Positions 7,137-14,798 of a stretch of DNA of 22,975 nucleotides are shown in pieces. How positions within the stretch are numbered: position 1 is the stretch's first letter; each line of letters begins with the position of its first letter. Position numbers and translations under genes: made by a program. Source of the stretch: Nitratireductor sp. (GTDB lineage: Bacteria > Pseudomonadota > Alphaproteobacteria > Rhizobiales > Rhizobiaceae); the NCBI GenBank assembly GCA_020441735.1, contig JAGRLQ010000014.1:1-22975 (forward strand). Direction: 5' to 3'. Under the pieces are notes generated by a model. The model was not told the DNA's origin, did not search any database, and worked only from the letters and a program-made list of their open reading frames with translations.

Positions 7137-8809
7137 GGATAAGCTGGTTTTTCGGGATAATGACCATCACGGTGATGCTGCTGCAGGCTGTAATGCTTGG
7201 CGCCGCGCACGCGCAGGAATTCGAAGCGCCGCCCCTGGTGATGGATATCCCGGTGATGCACGAAGAGGCGATAGCCGCAGGGATCGACCATTCCTACACA
7301 GGTCCATGGGAGTATTTCGTCGGCGGCGGGGCAGCCGGCCTTGATTGCAATGGCGACCGGCGTACCGATCTCTTCATTGCGGGCGGAACCTCCCCTGCCG
7401 CCCTTTATGTCAACCGCTCGCAAACCGGTGGCGAACTCCGGTTCGAGCAGGTTGCCATGGATGTGGAGCCGCGCCTGCTGACAGGCGTTACCGGCGCCTA
7501 TGCCCTCGACATCGACAATGACGGCCACAAGGACCTCGTTATTCTGCGCGTCGACCGCAACCTTCTGCTGAAAGGCGGACCCGATTGCAGCTTTGCCAAC
7601 GGCTCGCGCGAATTCTCCTTCGAAGGCGGGCGCGAGTGGACAACGGCATTTGCCGCCACCTTCGAAAAGGGCGAAGATTTCCCCTCGCTCGCCTTCGGCA
7701 ACTACGTTGATCGAACGGCGCCGGGCACCCCGTGGGGAACCTGCCATGACAATGCGTTGTTTCGACCGATCCGCGGCGGGAATGCTGCACCCGCCTATGA
7801 CGCACCAACGCCGCTTTCGCCCGGCTATTGCACCTTGTCCATGCTGTTTACCGACTGGGGACGAACCGGTCGCCCGGACCTGCGCATGACCAACGACCGC
7901 CAATACTACCGAGGCGGCCAGGAACAGCTCTGGCGCATTGAGCCGGGCAGCCCTCCCAGACCCTACCGGCCTTCGGAAGGCTGGCGCACGGTGAAGATCT
8001 GGGGCATGGGCATTGCCGAAGCCGATCTGGATGCCGATGGGTTTCCCGAATATGCGCTGACCTCGATGGGCGATACCAAACTGCAGACCCTGGACGAGGA
8101 TGCCGAGGAAGGAAGGCCGGTCTACCGCGACATCGCGTTCGAGCGGGGGGCAACCGCGCACCGTCCCTACACGGGCGAGAATACAAGACCTTCCACCGGC
8201 TGGCATGCCGAGTTCGCCGACTTCAACAATGACGGCAGACTGGACCTGTTCATTGCCAAGGGCAACGTGGAGCAGATGCCCGAGTTTGCCGCCTTCGATC
8301 CGGACAACCTTCTGCTGGGTGCCCATGACGGAAGATTTGTCGAGGCCGGTGATCTGGCGGGAGTAGCCCTGCCGACCAAGGGCCGCGGCGCCGTTATCGA
8401 CGATTTCAATCACGATGGAATGCTAGACCTGCTGGTCGTAAACCGCGGCGGCCGGGCAAGCCTGTTCAGGAACCTGGGCGGCCGCACCCCGGACAATCCC
8501 GCGCCCGTCGCAATGGGCAACTGGCTCCAGATCGAGCTTTCGCAAATCGGTTCAAACCGCGATGCCGTGGGCGCCCGGATTTCGGTAAAGAGCGGCAACG
8601 AGACCCGTGTTCGCACCATACAGGTTGGCGGCGGGCATGCGTCGGGAAGACTGGGATTTGTTCACGTCGGGCTCGGTGTTGCCGAGCGTGCCCAGATAAG
8701 GGTGCAATGGCCCGACGGTGAGTGGAGCGCGCCCTATCGCGTGTTCGCCAACCAGTTCGTCCACATCGATCGTGGCGCGGCCTCGGCACAATACTGGCTG
8801 CCCGAATAG
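7133..8809 (+). CDS. Secreted CRTAC1-type protein with FG-GAP/VCBS repeats and ASPIC/UnbV domain
   Basis: The 558-residue precursor begins with a signal peptide (cleavage after AHA, about residue 27). It then carries five calcium-binding loops of the DxDxDG type typical of FG-GAP/VCBS beta-propeller blades: 71-79, 126-134, 298-306, 363-371 and 424-432. The C-terminal 95 residues form an ASPIC/UnbV-like domain (WLQIELSQIGSNRDAVGARI, then GGGHASGRLGFVHVGLG and VQWPDGEW). Cysteines at 72, 152, 204 and 233 may form disulfides. Proteins of this architecture are secreted and mostly uncharacterised. The ATGA overlap (7133-7136) with the di-heme oxidoreductase gene argues for a shared message and likely joint function. 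It ends 8 bases before the stop of the convergent dehydrogenase gene. Confidence 0.85.
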   Translation: MRISWFFGIMTITVMLLQAVMLGAAHAQEFEAPPLVMDIPVMHEEAIAAGIDHSYTGPWEYFVGGGAAGLDCNGDRRTDLFIAGGTSPAALYVNRSQTGGELRFEQVAMDVEPRLLTGVTGAYALDIDNDGHKDLVILRVDRNLLLKGGPDCSFANGSREFSFEGGREWTTAFAATFEKGEDFPSLAFGNYVDRTAPGTPWGTCHDNALFRPIRGGNAAPAYDAPTPLSPGYCTLSMLFTDWGRTGRPDLRMTNDRQYYRGGQEQLWRIEPGSPPRPYRPSEGWRTVKIWGMGIAEADLDADGFPEYALTSMGDTKLQTLDEDAEEGRPVYRDIAFERGATAHRPYTGENTRPSTGWHAEFADFNNDGRLDLFIAKGNVEQMPEFAAFDPDNLLLGAHDGRFVEAGDLAGVALPTKGRGAVIDDFNHDGMLDLLVVNRGGRASLFRNLGGRTPDNPAPVAMGNWLQIELSQIGSNRDAVGARISVKSGNETRVRTIQVGGGHASGRLGFVHVGLGVAERAQIRVQWPDGEWSAPYRVFANQFVHIDRGAASAQYWLPE

Positions 8810-8817
8810 GCGTCTTC

Positions 8818-9801
8818 TCAGACTTTTTCCCAGCCGCCGCTCTTGCCGGCCCGGTAGATGGCGTCGATCACTTTCTGGTTCGACACCGAATTGTCGAGCG
8901 TGAACACCGGCGCCGAACCGCCCTGCGCCGCCTCGACGAAATTATCCGCCTGCAAGCGGTACTGGTCTGCGTCGAAACGAAAGGATTTCGTCTCGCTGTG
9001 ATCCTGGTTGTGCAGCGAAATGCTCGCATGGTCATACGCCCCGGCGTTGAAGGGGGCGTGGACTTCGATGAAGCCCTTCTCGCCGTGAAACACCATGAAT
9101 TGCCGTAGCGCCATCTGTGTCGAGACATAGAACGTCAAATCGAAATCGCCGAAATCCGCTTTCACATTCGCATAGCAGTCCGTTGCGAATTTGCGATCGA
9201 ACTCAATTTCCGCCTGCACGCGCTTTGGCTCCATGCCGGTGACAATCCGTGTCGTCACGGTCGGGTAGACGCCGATATCCGGCAGACCACCGCCGCCGAG
9301 TTCCGGCCTGTTGCGCATGTCCTTCGGGTTTCGGTTGAAATACGAGAACGCACCTTGCACATGCCGCAACCTGCCGATTGCACCGGAGGAAATGAGTTCG
9401 CGAACCTTGTGCCACTGCGGATGGTGATAGACCATGAAGGCTTCGGCAATCAGCACCTTGTGCTTCTTCGCCGCTCTTTTCAGGGACGCAATGTCGCTTG
9501 CCTGTAGCGCAATCGGCTTCTCGCAAAGCACATGTTTTCCGGCGGCGGCTGCCTTGAGGCTCCACTCGATGTGCTGCGATGTGGGAAGCGGAATGTAGAC
9601 ACCATCCACCTGATCACTTGCCAGAAGCGCTTCGTAGGATCCGAACGAATGAGGGATTCCGAAACGCGCTGCCATGGCCGCCGCCTTGCGGGACGAACGG
9701 GAAGCAAGCGCCGTGATGATGCCCTTTTCCGAATTCAGATGGGCCGGAATGACAACCTCACGGGCGATCTTGGCAGTTGACAGAATACCCCAGCGAAACA
9801 T
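8818..9801 (-). CDS. Gfo/Idh/MocA-family oxidoreductase, resembles NADP-dependent D-xylose dehydrogenase
   Basis: This 327-residue cytoplasmic enzyme has an N-terminal Rossmann domain starting MFRWGILSTAKIAREVVIPA, the HVLCEKPIAL block with the catalytic Glu-Lys-Pro motif (94-96), and the C-terminal sheet domain with GGGGLPDIGVYP (169-180). The first 20 residues and the PLPTSQHIEWSLKAAAAGKHVLCEKP stretch look like the D-xylose dehydrogenase / dihydrodiol dehydrogenase branch. Other members act on other sugars or inositol, so the substrate is not proven. The family typically oxidises a sugar hydroxyl using NAD(P). The start ATG at 9799-9801 has only a modest GGGG site. It lies downstream of the DapA-type lyase gene on the same strand, so a sugar-acid pathway is plausible. 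Confidence 0.85.
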   Translation of the reverse strand: MFRWGILSTAKIAREVVIPAHLNSEKGIITALASRSSRKAAAMAARFGIPHSFGSYEALLASDQVDGVYIPLPTSQHIEWSLKAAAAGKHVLCEKPIALQASDIASLKRAAKKHKVLIAEAFMVYHHPQWHKVRELISSGAIGRLRHVQGAFSYFNRNPKDMRNRPELGGGGLPDIGVYPTVTTRIVTGMEPKRVQAEIEFDRKFATDCYANVKADFGDFDLTFYVSTQMALRQFMVFHGEKGFIEVHAPFNAGAYDHASISLHNQDHSETKSFRFDADQYRLQADNFVEAAQGGSAPVFTLDNSVSNQKVIDAIYRAGKSGGWEKV

Positions 9802-9865
9802 CGTTACCCCCTGCCCGCAATACTGGCCGTTGAAATGGCAATGTAACAGCAGGCATCACTTTCGC

Positions 9866-10021
9866 CTAGAAGGGCAGCGCAATCGCAATCCCGAAGACAC
9901 GATCTGGCGGGATGTGAATCGCCGGCACTTCAGTTCCGGCCTCGATGTATTGACAGGTCATGGCAGCGCCGTCCTGCGGATGCAGCCTGATGACCGGACC
10001 ATTTCCGGTCTTCTCAGGCAT
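9866..10021 (-). pseudogene. Truncated UxaA-like SAF-domain fragment
   Basis: This is a 51-residue reading frame. VIRLHPQDGAAM at residues 10-21, IEAGTEVPAI and the closing IPPDRVFGIAIAL follow the pattern of the N-terminal SAF domain of UxaA-type (altronate/sugar-acid dehydratase) proteins, which read like AIRLHPADNVAVAL, then I-AG-EV and a basic GHK-AL block. A usual small subunit is near 100 residues; here a TAG stops it at the point where the domain should continue, and I found no continuation in the other frames. Its ATG (10019-10021) overlaps the stop of the lyase gene as ATGCCTGA, which indicates translational coupling. It is either a decayed dehydratase subunit or a functional mini-SAF protein. 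Recognition is by eye, so confidence is moderate. Confidence 0.45.
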
Positions 10022-10952
10022 TGAACATTTCCTCCAGTCCGGGCATCCGGAAACCGGTGTCATCAAGGGCATCGGCGAGCGCTTGTATCTGCGAAGTGTC
10101 CATTTCCACCAGCGGTGGCCGGACGCGCAACCAGTCCGGTGAGCCGGCATAATGAGAGACCGCTGCCTTCATCGCCGGGATCATGACGAAGTTGCTGAAA
10201 ATCTCCCGCGTTACCGTCAACGCATCCTGACGTGCCTGTGCGTCTCCCTCACGCCAATCGCGATGAAGGGCGGCGATTGCAGCAGGATTGACATTCGCAG
10301 TAGCCGAAATACAGCCAGCACCACCCGCCTGCAGGCACCGCAGCAGGAAAGATTCAGATCCGACAAACACCTCAAAACCATCTGATGCAAAGGCCTCGAT
10401 CATCGAAAGCGTGTTCTTCCAGTCACCACTTGAATCCTTGGCGCCTTTCACCTGATCGGGAAATGCCTTGAGCAGACGCTCAATCAGGTTCAGCGTGATC
10501 GGCACCTGGGCAACTGGCGGTATGTTGTAGAGATAGATCCGAAGCCGGTCGTCGGCCACGCCGTCAATGAGCCTGGAAAAGTAGTCAAACAGGCCATCGT
10601 CGCTGACGCCCTTGTAGTAAAAGGGCGGCAACATCAGCACCCCTGCGACACCTGCCGACACCGCATGACGAGTGATTTCGATCGTCTCCGGCAGGTTACA
10701 GGTTGCTGTTCCCGGCATCATGCGCGAGGTTGGCAAACCGGCCTCGACGACCGACTCGAGCAGGCTGATGCGCTCGGCAAGACTCAAGGAATTTGCTTCC
10801 GAGTTGGTGCCGAACAAGGCAAGGCCGACATCGTTTGAAACCAGCCAGCGGCATTGCTGCACCAGCCGATCTCGATCAGGGTTCAGTGATGCATCAAACG
10901 GGGTAAGAACCGGCGCCAGAACGCCGCAAAGAGAAGATTTATTCTGGGGCAT
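10014..10952 (-). CDS. DapA/NanA-family class I lyase (dihydrodipicolinate synthase-like), probably sugar-acid specific
   Basis: The 312-residue protein is a complete TIM-barrel of the DapA family: VLAPVLTPFD (11-20), a pyruvate-binding-type GTNSE (48-52), PPFYYKG (109-115), the tyrosine motif YNIPP (142-146) and the Schiff-base lysine in GAKDSSGDW (Lys172). True lysine-pathway DapA normally has GTTGE and stands alone. Here the altered GTNSE and the neighbours (a UxaA-like fragment and a sugar dehydrogenase) point to aldolase or dehydratase activity on a 2-keto-3-deoxy sugar acid. The start ATG at 10950-10952 has GGTGG upstream. It is probably the first gene of a three-gene minus-strand unit that ends at 8818. 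The exact substrate cannot be read from the sequence. Confidence 0.85.
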   Translation of the reverse strand: MPQNKSSLCGVLAPVLTPFDASLNPDRDRLVQQCRWLVSNDVGLALFGTNSEANSLSLAERISLLESVVEAGLPTSRMMPGTATCNLPETIEITRHAVSAGVAGVLMLPPFYYKGVSDDGLFDYFSRLIDGVADDRLRIYLYNIPPVAQVPITLNLIERLLKAFPDQVKGAKDSSGDWKNTLSMIEAFASDGFEVFVGSESFLLRCLQAGGAGCISATANVNPAAIAALHRDWREGDAQARQDALTVTREIFSNFVMIPAMKAAVSHYAGSPDWLRVRPPLVEMDTSQIQALADALDDTGFRMPGLEEMFNA

Positions 10953-11317
10953 AATCCACCAACTGTCAGGTTTGAACTGAAATCCATGGACCGTTCTTGT
11001 CGGGCAGGATTCCGGACTTGCCTATCTTTCCGGGATCGTAACCGAAGCCAAGCCCGGAACGGTCGGAGATTAACAGATATCCCCCATCCAGTTCCATTTA
11101 TGATCAATGATCTCGCGGAAAAAGCCGGTTCGGGTATGACAAGCTGCTGACAGCGCGATGCCTCAGGCTGATCAGGGCAATCTTGTCCTTGGAGTTCCGC
11201 CCCGCTGTTTTCTGCAACGCGATCTGCGCGCGCGGATTTCAGTACCGGACATCCGGCAATTTCCGCTCTCCTACCCTCTGATTTTCAGCGCATCATCGCC
11301 ACTGGTCATTATCCGGG
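10953..11317. other. 365-base spacer upstream of the DapA-type gene, with overlapping inverted repeats
   Basis: I find no supportable gene here. Two inverted repeats share bases: GACCGTTC (10989-10996) with GAACGGTC (11057-11064), and TTCCGGG (11028-11034) with CCCGGAA (11053-11059). They cannot both form at once, so the leader of the lyase transcript could switch between two hairpins, or the repeats may be binding sites. A short CCGGAC/ATCCGG palindrome lies at 11245-11256, downstream of the mscS stop. No convincing terminator with a T-run follows mscS. Confidence 0.4.
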
Positions 11318-12820
11318 TCACGAACCACCATCGCCCATGGCGGCCGCCTGAGCCTTGGCCTTCTTGGAGCGGGCGGTGGCGCGCGCACCTGTTTTCCGGT
11401 CAGATTTTGTAGGGGATTTCACAGCGGCGCTCCGCCGCTTGCCGGGTGGTTCATGATGGTAGTTACGAACATGAATGTCCTGCTGGGGATAGGGAATGGT
11501 GATCCCTGCCTCATCGAAGCGCTCCTTGACCTGCTGCATCAGGTCCCAATAGACAACCCAGTAATCTTCGGTGTTTGCCCATGGCCGGCAGATGAAATTG
11601 ACGGAACTTCCGGCAAGCTCGTTCACCCGTATCATCGGCGCTGGATCATCAAGAACAAGCGGGTGTTCCTTGACGACCTTCTCGATGAGTTGGGCAGCCT
11701 CCGGAATTGAGTCGTCATAGGAAATACCGAACACCAGATCGACACGCCTTGTATCGCTTGCCGTCACATTGGTGATGACATTGCCCCACACGTTCTTGTT
11801 GGGAATGACGATCACCTGATTGTCCGGCGTGACGACGGTCGTCGTGACGATGCTGACCGATTTGACCGTACCACTCGTACCGCCGATATCGACATAGTCA
11901 CCCTGATCGAACGGCCGATTGACCATGATCATCATGCCGCTTGCCAGATTGCCCAGCGTGTCCTGGAACGCAAAAGCCAGAATGAAGGATGCACCGCCGA
12001 TCAGGGCAAACAGCGGCGACACATCAATCCCGAGCGCAGACAGCACAATAAGCAGGCCAATGACGATGATCAGCCAGTACACGGTGGTAACGAGAAACGC
12101 CTGCAGCAGTTTCGACAGGTCTGGAAAACGCAGAAGCCAGTGGCCGAACACGCCGCGAAACAGTCTCGCGGCAACAAGCAGGCCGAGCAGAGAAGCAATG
12201 ATCACCACCAGATCGATGCCGATTTCAACACCGCCATCCCGGTCGGTGAGCCATGCGCGCAGCTGGGCCAGCAATGTCTTTGCATCGGCAGACCTGGTTT
12301 CCTCGACAATGATCGCTGCCTGATACAGGCGGTATTTCTTGATTGTGTCGGGATCGCCACCCTTGTTTTCCCAACTGGCGACAACCCTGGCAAATTTGCT
12401 GAACAGCGTCCTTCTTTCCTGGTTGAGTTCGGTCAGCTTTTGCCGCGCCGCTTCTTCCACATTTTCCTGCGTCTTGTAGATCGAAATCTGGGCGGCCATC
12501 ACCTCTTCAGTCTTCTTCTTGACGATCGAAAGCCATTTCGACGCCAGGGCGGACAACTCCTCCTCGGTGAGCGGTACCAGGCGAAAATCCAGTTCCTGCG
12601 GATCGATGTCGGGATTGAGCGCGGCAACGGGAAGTCCCGTTTCGGGATCCTTGGTATCCTCATTCGCAACCGTTGCAACCATCGAATCGGCAAGAATGCG
12701 CTCGGAGGCCAATCCCGATCTTGGCTTCGGGCTGTCACCACCCTCCTGTGCCAGGGATGGTATCACGCCTGCCAGCAACAGCAGCAGCAGGACGACCCCG
12801 GATATCGCACGTTTCTTCAT
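11318..12820 (-). CDS. MscS-family mechanosensitive ion channel with periplasmic coiled-coil-like N-terminus
   Basis: This inner-membrane channel should release solutes on osmotic downshock. The protein of about 500 residues has a signal-like N-terminus (to LAQ, about residue 25) and a charged, helical periplasmic region (roughly 75-190). Three membrane segments follow (about 201-222, 240-264 and 268-300), and the last is the pore helix region with GGASFILAFAFQDTLGNLASG. The beta domain follows with NRPFDQGDYVDIGGTSGTVKSV and TPDNQVIVIPNKNVWGNVITN. The C-terminal 40 residues are unusual, rich in Lys, Arg and Ala. Two ATGs lie in tandem (12818-12820 and 12821-12823) right behind GGGGG; I prefer the second because the first directly abuts the ribosome site. 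The gene appears to stand alone. Confidence 0.92.
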   Translation of the reverse strand: MKKRAISGVVLLLLLLAGVIPSLAQEGGDSPKPRSGLASERILADSMVATVANEDTKDPETGLPVAALNPDIDPQELDFRLVPLTEEELSALASKWLSIVKKKTEEVMAAQISIYKTQENVEEAARQKLTELNQERRTLFSKFARVVASWENKGGDPDTIKKYRLYQAAIIVEETRSADAKTLLAQLRAWLTDRDGGVEIGIDLVVIIASLLGLLVAARLFRGVFGHWLLRFPDLSKLLQAFLVTTVYWLIIVIGLLIVLSALGIDVSPLFALIGGASFILAFAFQDTLGNLASGMMIMVNRPFDQGDYVDIGGTSGTVKSVSIVTTTVVTPDNQVIVIPNKNVWGNVITNVTASDTRRVDLVFGISYDDSIPEAAQLIEKVVKEHPLVLDDPAPMIRVNELAGSSVNFICRPWANTEDYWVVYWDLMQQVKERFDEAGITIPYPQQDIHVRNYHHEPPGKRRSAAVKSPTKSDRKTGARATARSKKAKAQAAAMGDGGS

Positions 12821-13007
12821 CATCCCCCACAGTCATCCAGCCTGCGCAAGTTGGCGGAGCGGACCGTCAGTTCAAGTTCATTCCTTGAGCCTCAACTACC
12901 GGCCGGACCTCTTGCATCCACAATAGCGGAGATTTCATTCTCTCGGAAATTTCTTCCCCGGAAAAGCCGGCGGAAATCCACCAAGGCAGCGCCACTGCCG
13001 TGATAGC

Positions 13008-13976
13008 CTAACCGCCATACACCACCGCATCCGGAATCTCGTAGCGCTCCACGCCACCCATGCGGATCAGGTAGAGATCGCTTATGCGCTCATAAACGAC
13101 ATCAAGACCAGCTTCACTGGTAATGGGTTCCCCGTTGCGGAACTCGATATAACGTTCCCTCCCGTTGCCGATCATCACCCAGACGCTGGCATTGCCGTTG
13201 CTGCCGCGCGAAACCCGGAACTGGCATTGCCTTGTAGGTTGCCCGGCTGCCACCGAACAGGGAATTTGTCCGGTTGCATCTGCATTGCCGGGTGCTCCCG
13301 CAGCTTCTCGCAGGTAGCGGCCGTTGACCCAGCCCTCGAACCTCATTTCCGCGCCCGCTTCAATCTTGCACCACCGCGCATTGCCGATCATCCTGCAGCC
13401 GAGATTGCGGGCACGGTCTCCATTGGCCAAAGCGCCAACAACCTGGTTTGCGGTACCGGGGCCGGCACGGACGTTCAGCGTGTCGTTTGCCGGAACATTC
13501 ACCACTTCCCAGTAATCCGGCCCACCGGAGAGCCCATCGGCGTAGTCGGGATTGCCGGCACCAATAGCCACTGAAAGCGTGAAGCTGGCTGTCTCATTGC
13601 GCCGGGCCGCATTGCGCATGAGATAGACACGTATGCGATAGTCTTCCGTCGCCGGCAGCACACCGGTCCACTGATTACCATCCGTCGAACCGACATGGAG
13701 TGCTGCAGGATTGTTGCCCGCCAGCACATTGAAATAGCTGGAAAGGTTCGAAGTCTGCATATCAACCGACATTGTCTGACCGGCCTGCGCCTTCAGAAGA
13801 TAGTCGACACTCTCATACCCCGTGATGGTGTCCTGGATCGTCGCTCCGGAAGTACCCGCCTGGAAATGAACACGCTCCTGGCGGACATCCTGGGCAAGGG
13901 CAGCAAACGGCACCAGAAGCAGTAACACCGCCACGTGCTGAAAATACCTGGTGGGTTTCCATTGTCGCAGTGCCAT
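13008..13976 (-). CDS. Secreted protein with PliG-like lysozyme-inhibitor domain and SH3b domain
   Basis: The 322-residue protein has a signal peptide (cleavage after ALA, about residue 28) and three parts. Residues 35-138 resemble the inhibitor of g-type lysozyme (PliG/YcgK): an opening GTSGATIQDTITGYESVDY, an AGQTMSVDM strand, a GVLPATEDYRIRVYLMRNAARRN block and a closing TLSVAIG strand. Residues 150-215 form a bacterial SH3b domain (LNVRAGPGTANQVVGAL, then WCKIE and EGWVNGRYL), a fold that often binds cell-wall peptides. Residues 225-322 are a conserved-looking cysteine-containing C-terminal region with no name I can give. The ATG at 13974-13976 has GAAGGAG seven bases upstream. It lies 72 bases after the L,D-transpeptidase homologue on the same strand. 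A role in the periplasm, on or near peptidoglycan, is inferred. Confidence 0.8.
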   Translation of the reverse strand: MALRQWKPTRYFQHVAVLLLLVPFAALAQDVRQERVHFQAGTSGATIQDTITGYESVDYLLKAQAGQTMSVDMQTSNLSSYFNVLAGNNPAALHVGSTDGNQWTGVLPATEDYRIRVYLMRNAARRNETASFTLSVAIGAGNPDYADGLSGGPDYWEVVNVPANDTLNVRAGPGTANQVVGALANGDRARNLGCRMIGNARWCKIEAGAEMRFEGWVNGRYLREAAGAPGNADATGQIPCSVAAGQPTRQCQFRVSRGSNGNASVWVMIGNGRERYIEFRNGEPITSEAGLDVVYERISDLYLIRMGGVERYEIPDAVVYGG

Positions 13977-14048
13977 CACTCTGCTCCTTCGATCTTTCCG
14001 TTCATCGGTAGAAAACACCTGGCGCGTCCCGATGCAGGACCAAGGTCA

Positions 14049-14798
14049 CTAGGACACCGCCATGATCACAAAATCTTCGTCCGAGCGGCTGGTTGGGTGA
14101 AGCGGCAAGTCGGTTACCACCATCATCATACCCGGATGCATGTGTGCGCTCATCCTGGCGACAAACGCCTTGTCTGCCGTGAGCCTGTTGATCAGGTATT
14201 CTTCTCGTTTTTTCGGGAATGCCGGATCGGGGTGGTGGCTGATTGAGTGCCATGCAAGCCCCTTCTTGCCCATTCTCGCGCCCTGTAGCAGGAACACATG
14301 TTCGCCAAGGCGTTTCGGCCCCTTGATTGTCAACTTTCCTTTCATGATCTCACGGCCATTCTCGACCAGCGAAATGGCGCGATCGTGTGAGGAAGCGATC
14401 ACCGTGGTAACGGGATAGGTTTCCCCGTCGCTCCAGTCCTTGGGATGGGACTTGCCTTTGAGCGCTTTGACCGCATGCTCGAATTCATCCTCGGCATAGC
14501 TGCCAAGCACCATTCCGGGATGCGTCAGTTCGAACGGATCCGAATGCGAGCCGGCGAGGATAACCGGTGTGCCGACATGGGTCAGCGTGAACAGCTTTTC
14601 GGAGAACTCCAACGGCAGCCGGACGCAGCCATGTGAGGCCGGATAGCCGGGCAGCAGCTTGGACACTTCCTTTACCACCTGCTTTCCAAGTGCTGTCTCG
14701 GCAACAAAAAGCGCCGATACAACACCCATCCCGGCGAGAGCGGAACGGCGGTTGAGCCTCGCAAAGCCATGTCCGTGCAAAGTTGTTCTTGAACTCAT
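14049..14798 (-). CDS. L,D-transpeptidase (YkuD) homologue lacking the front half of the catalytic domain
   Basis: The 249-residue protein has a twin-arginine type signal (LNRRSALAGMGVVSALFVA, residues 15-33). The catalytic cysteine motif PASHGCVRLP (53-62, Cys58) comes only about 20 residues later. In YkuD enzymes this motif closes a domain of about 100-130 residues, and the usual upstream histidine segment (HAG type) directly before LPGYPASHGC is absent here. Downstream, TPVILAGSHSDPFE and a second module (VTTVIASSHDRAISLVENGREI, then LGEHVFLLQGA) match related alphaproteobacterial proteins in style. The front of the domain therefore seems to be missing in frame. It may be inactive or repurposed. 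The ATG at 14796-14798 has AGAGGA upstream; a TTG 18 bases earlier is less likely. Confidence 0.75.
   Translation of the reverse strand: MSSRTTLHGHGFARLNRRSALAGMGVVSALFVAETALGKQVVKEVSKLLPGYPASHGCVRLPLEFSEKLFTLTHVGTPVILAGSHSDPFELTHPGMVLGSYAEDEFEHAVKALKGKSHPKDWSDGETYPVTTVIASSHDRAISLVENGREIMKGKLTIKGPKRLGEHVFLLQGARMGKKGLAWHSISHHPDPAFPKKREEYLINRLTADKAFVARMSAHMHPGMMMVVTDLPLHPTSRSDEDFVIMAVS

Noticed and set aside
7064..8413. Long minus-strand open frame (449 codons) antisense to the CRTAC1 gene
   Set aside because: It is opposite a gene with clear signal peptide, repeats and C-terminal domain. The antisense product shows no domain pattern and no good ribosome site; GC-rich third-position bias explains the open frame.
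10883..11107. Possible small gene upstream of the lyase on the minus strand
   Set aside because: It overlaps the lyase start in another frame and has a basic, low-information product with no ribosome site.
12140..13003. Plus-strand open frame opposite mscS
   Set aside because: The MscS frame has strong family motifs; the opposite frame has none.
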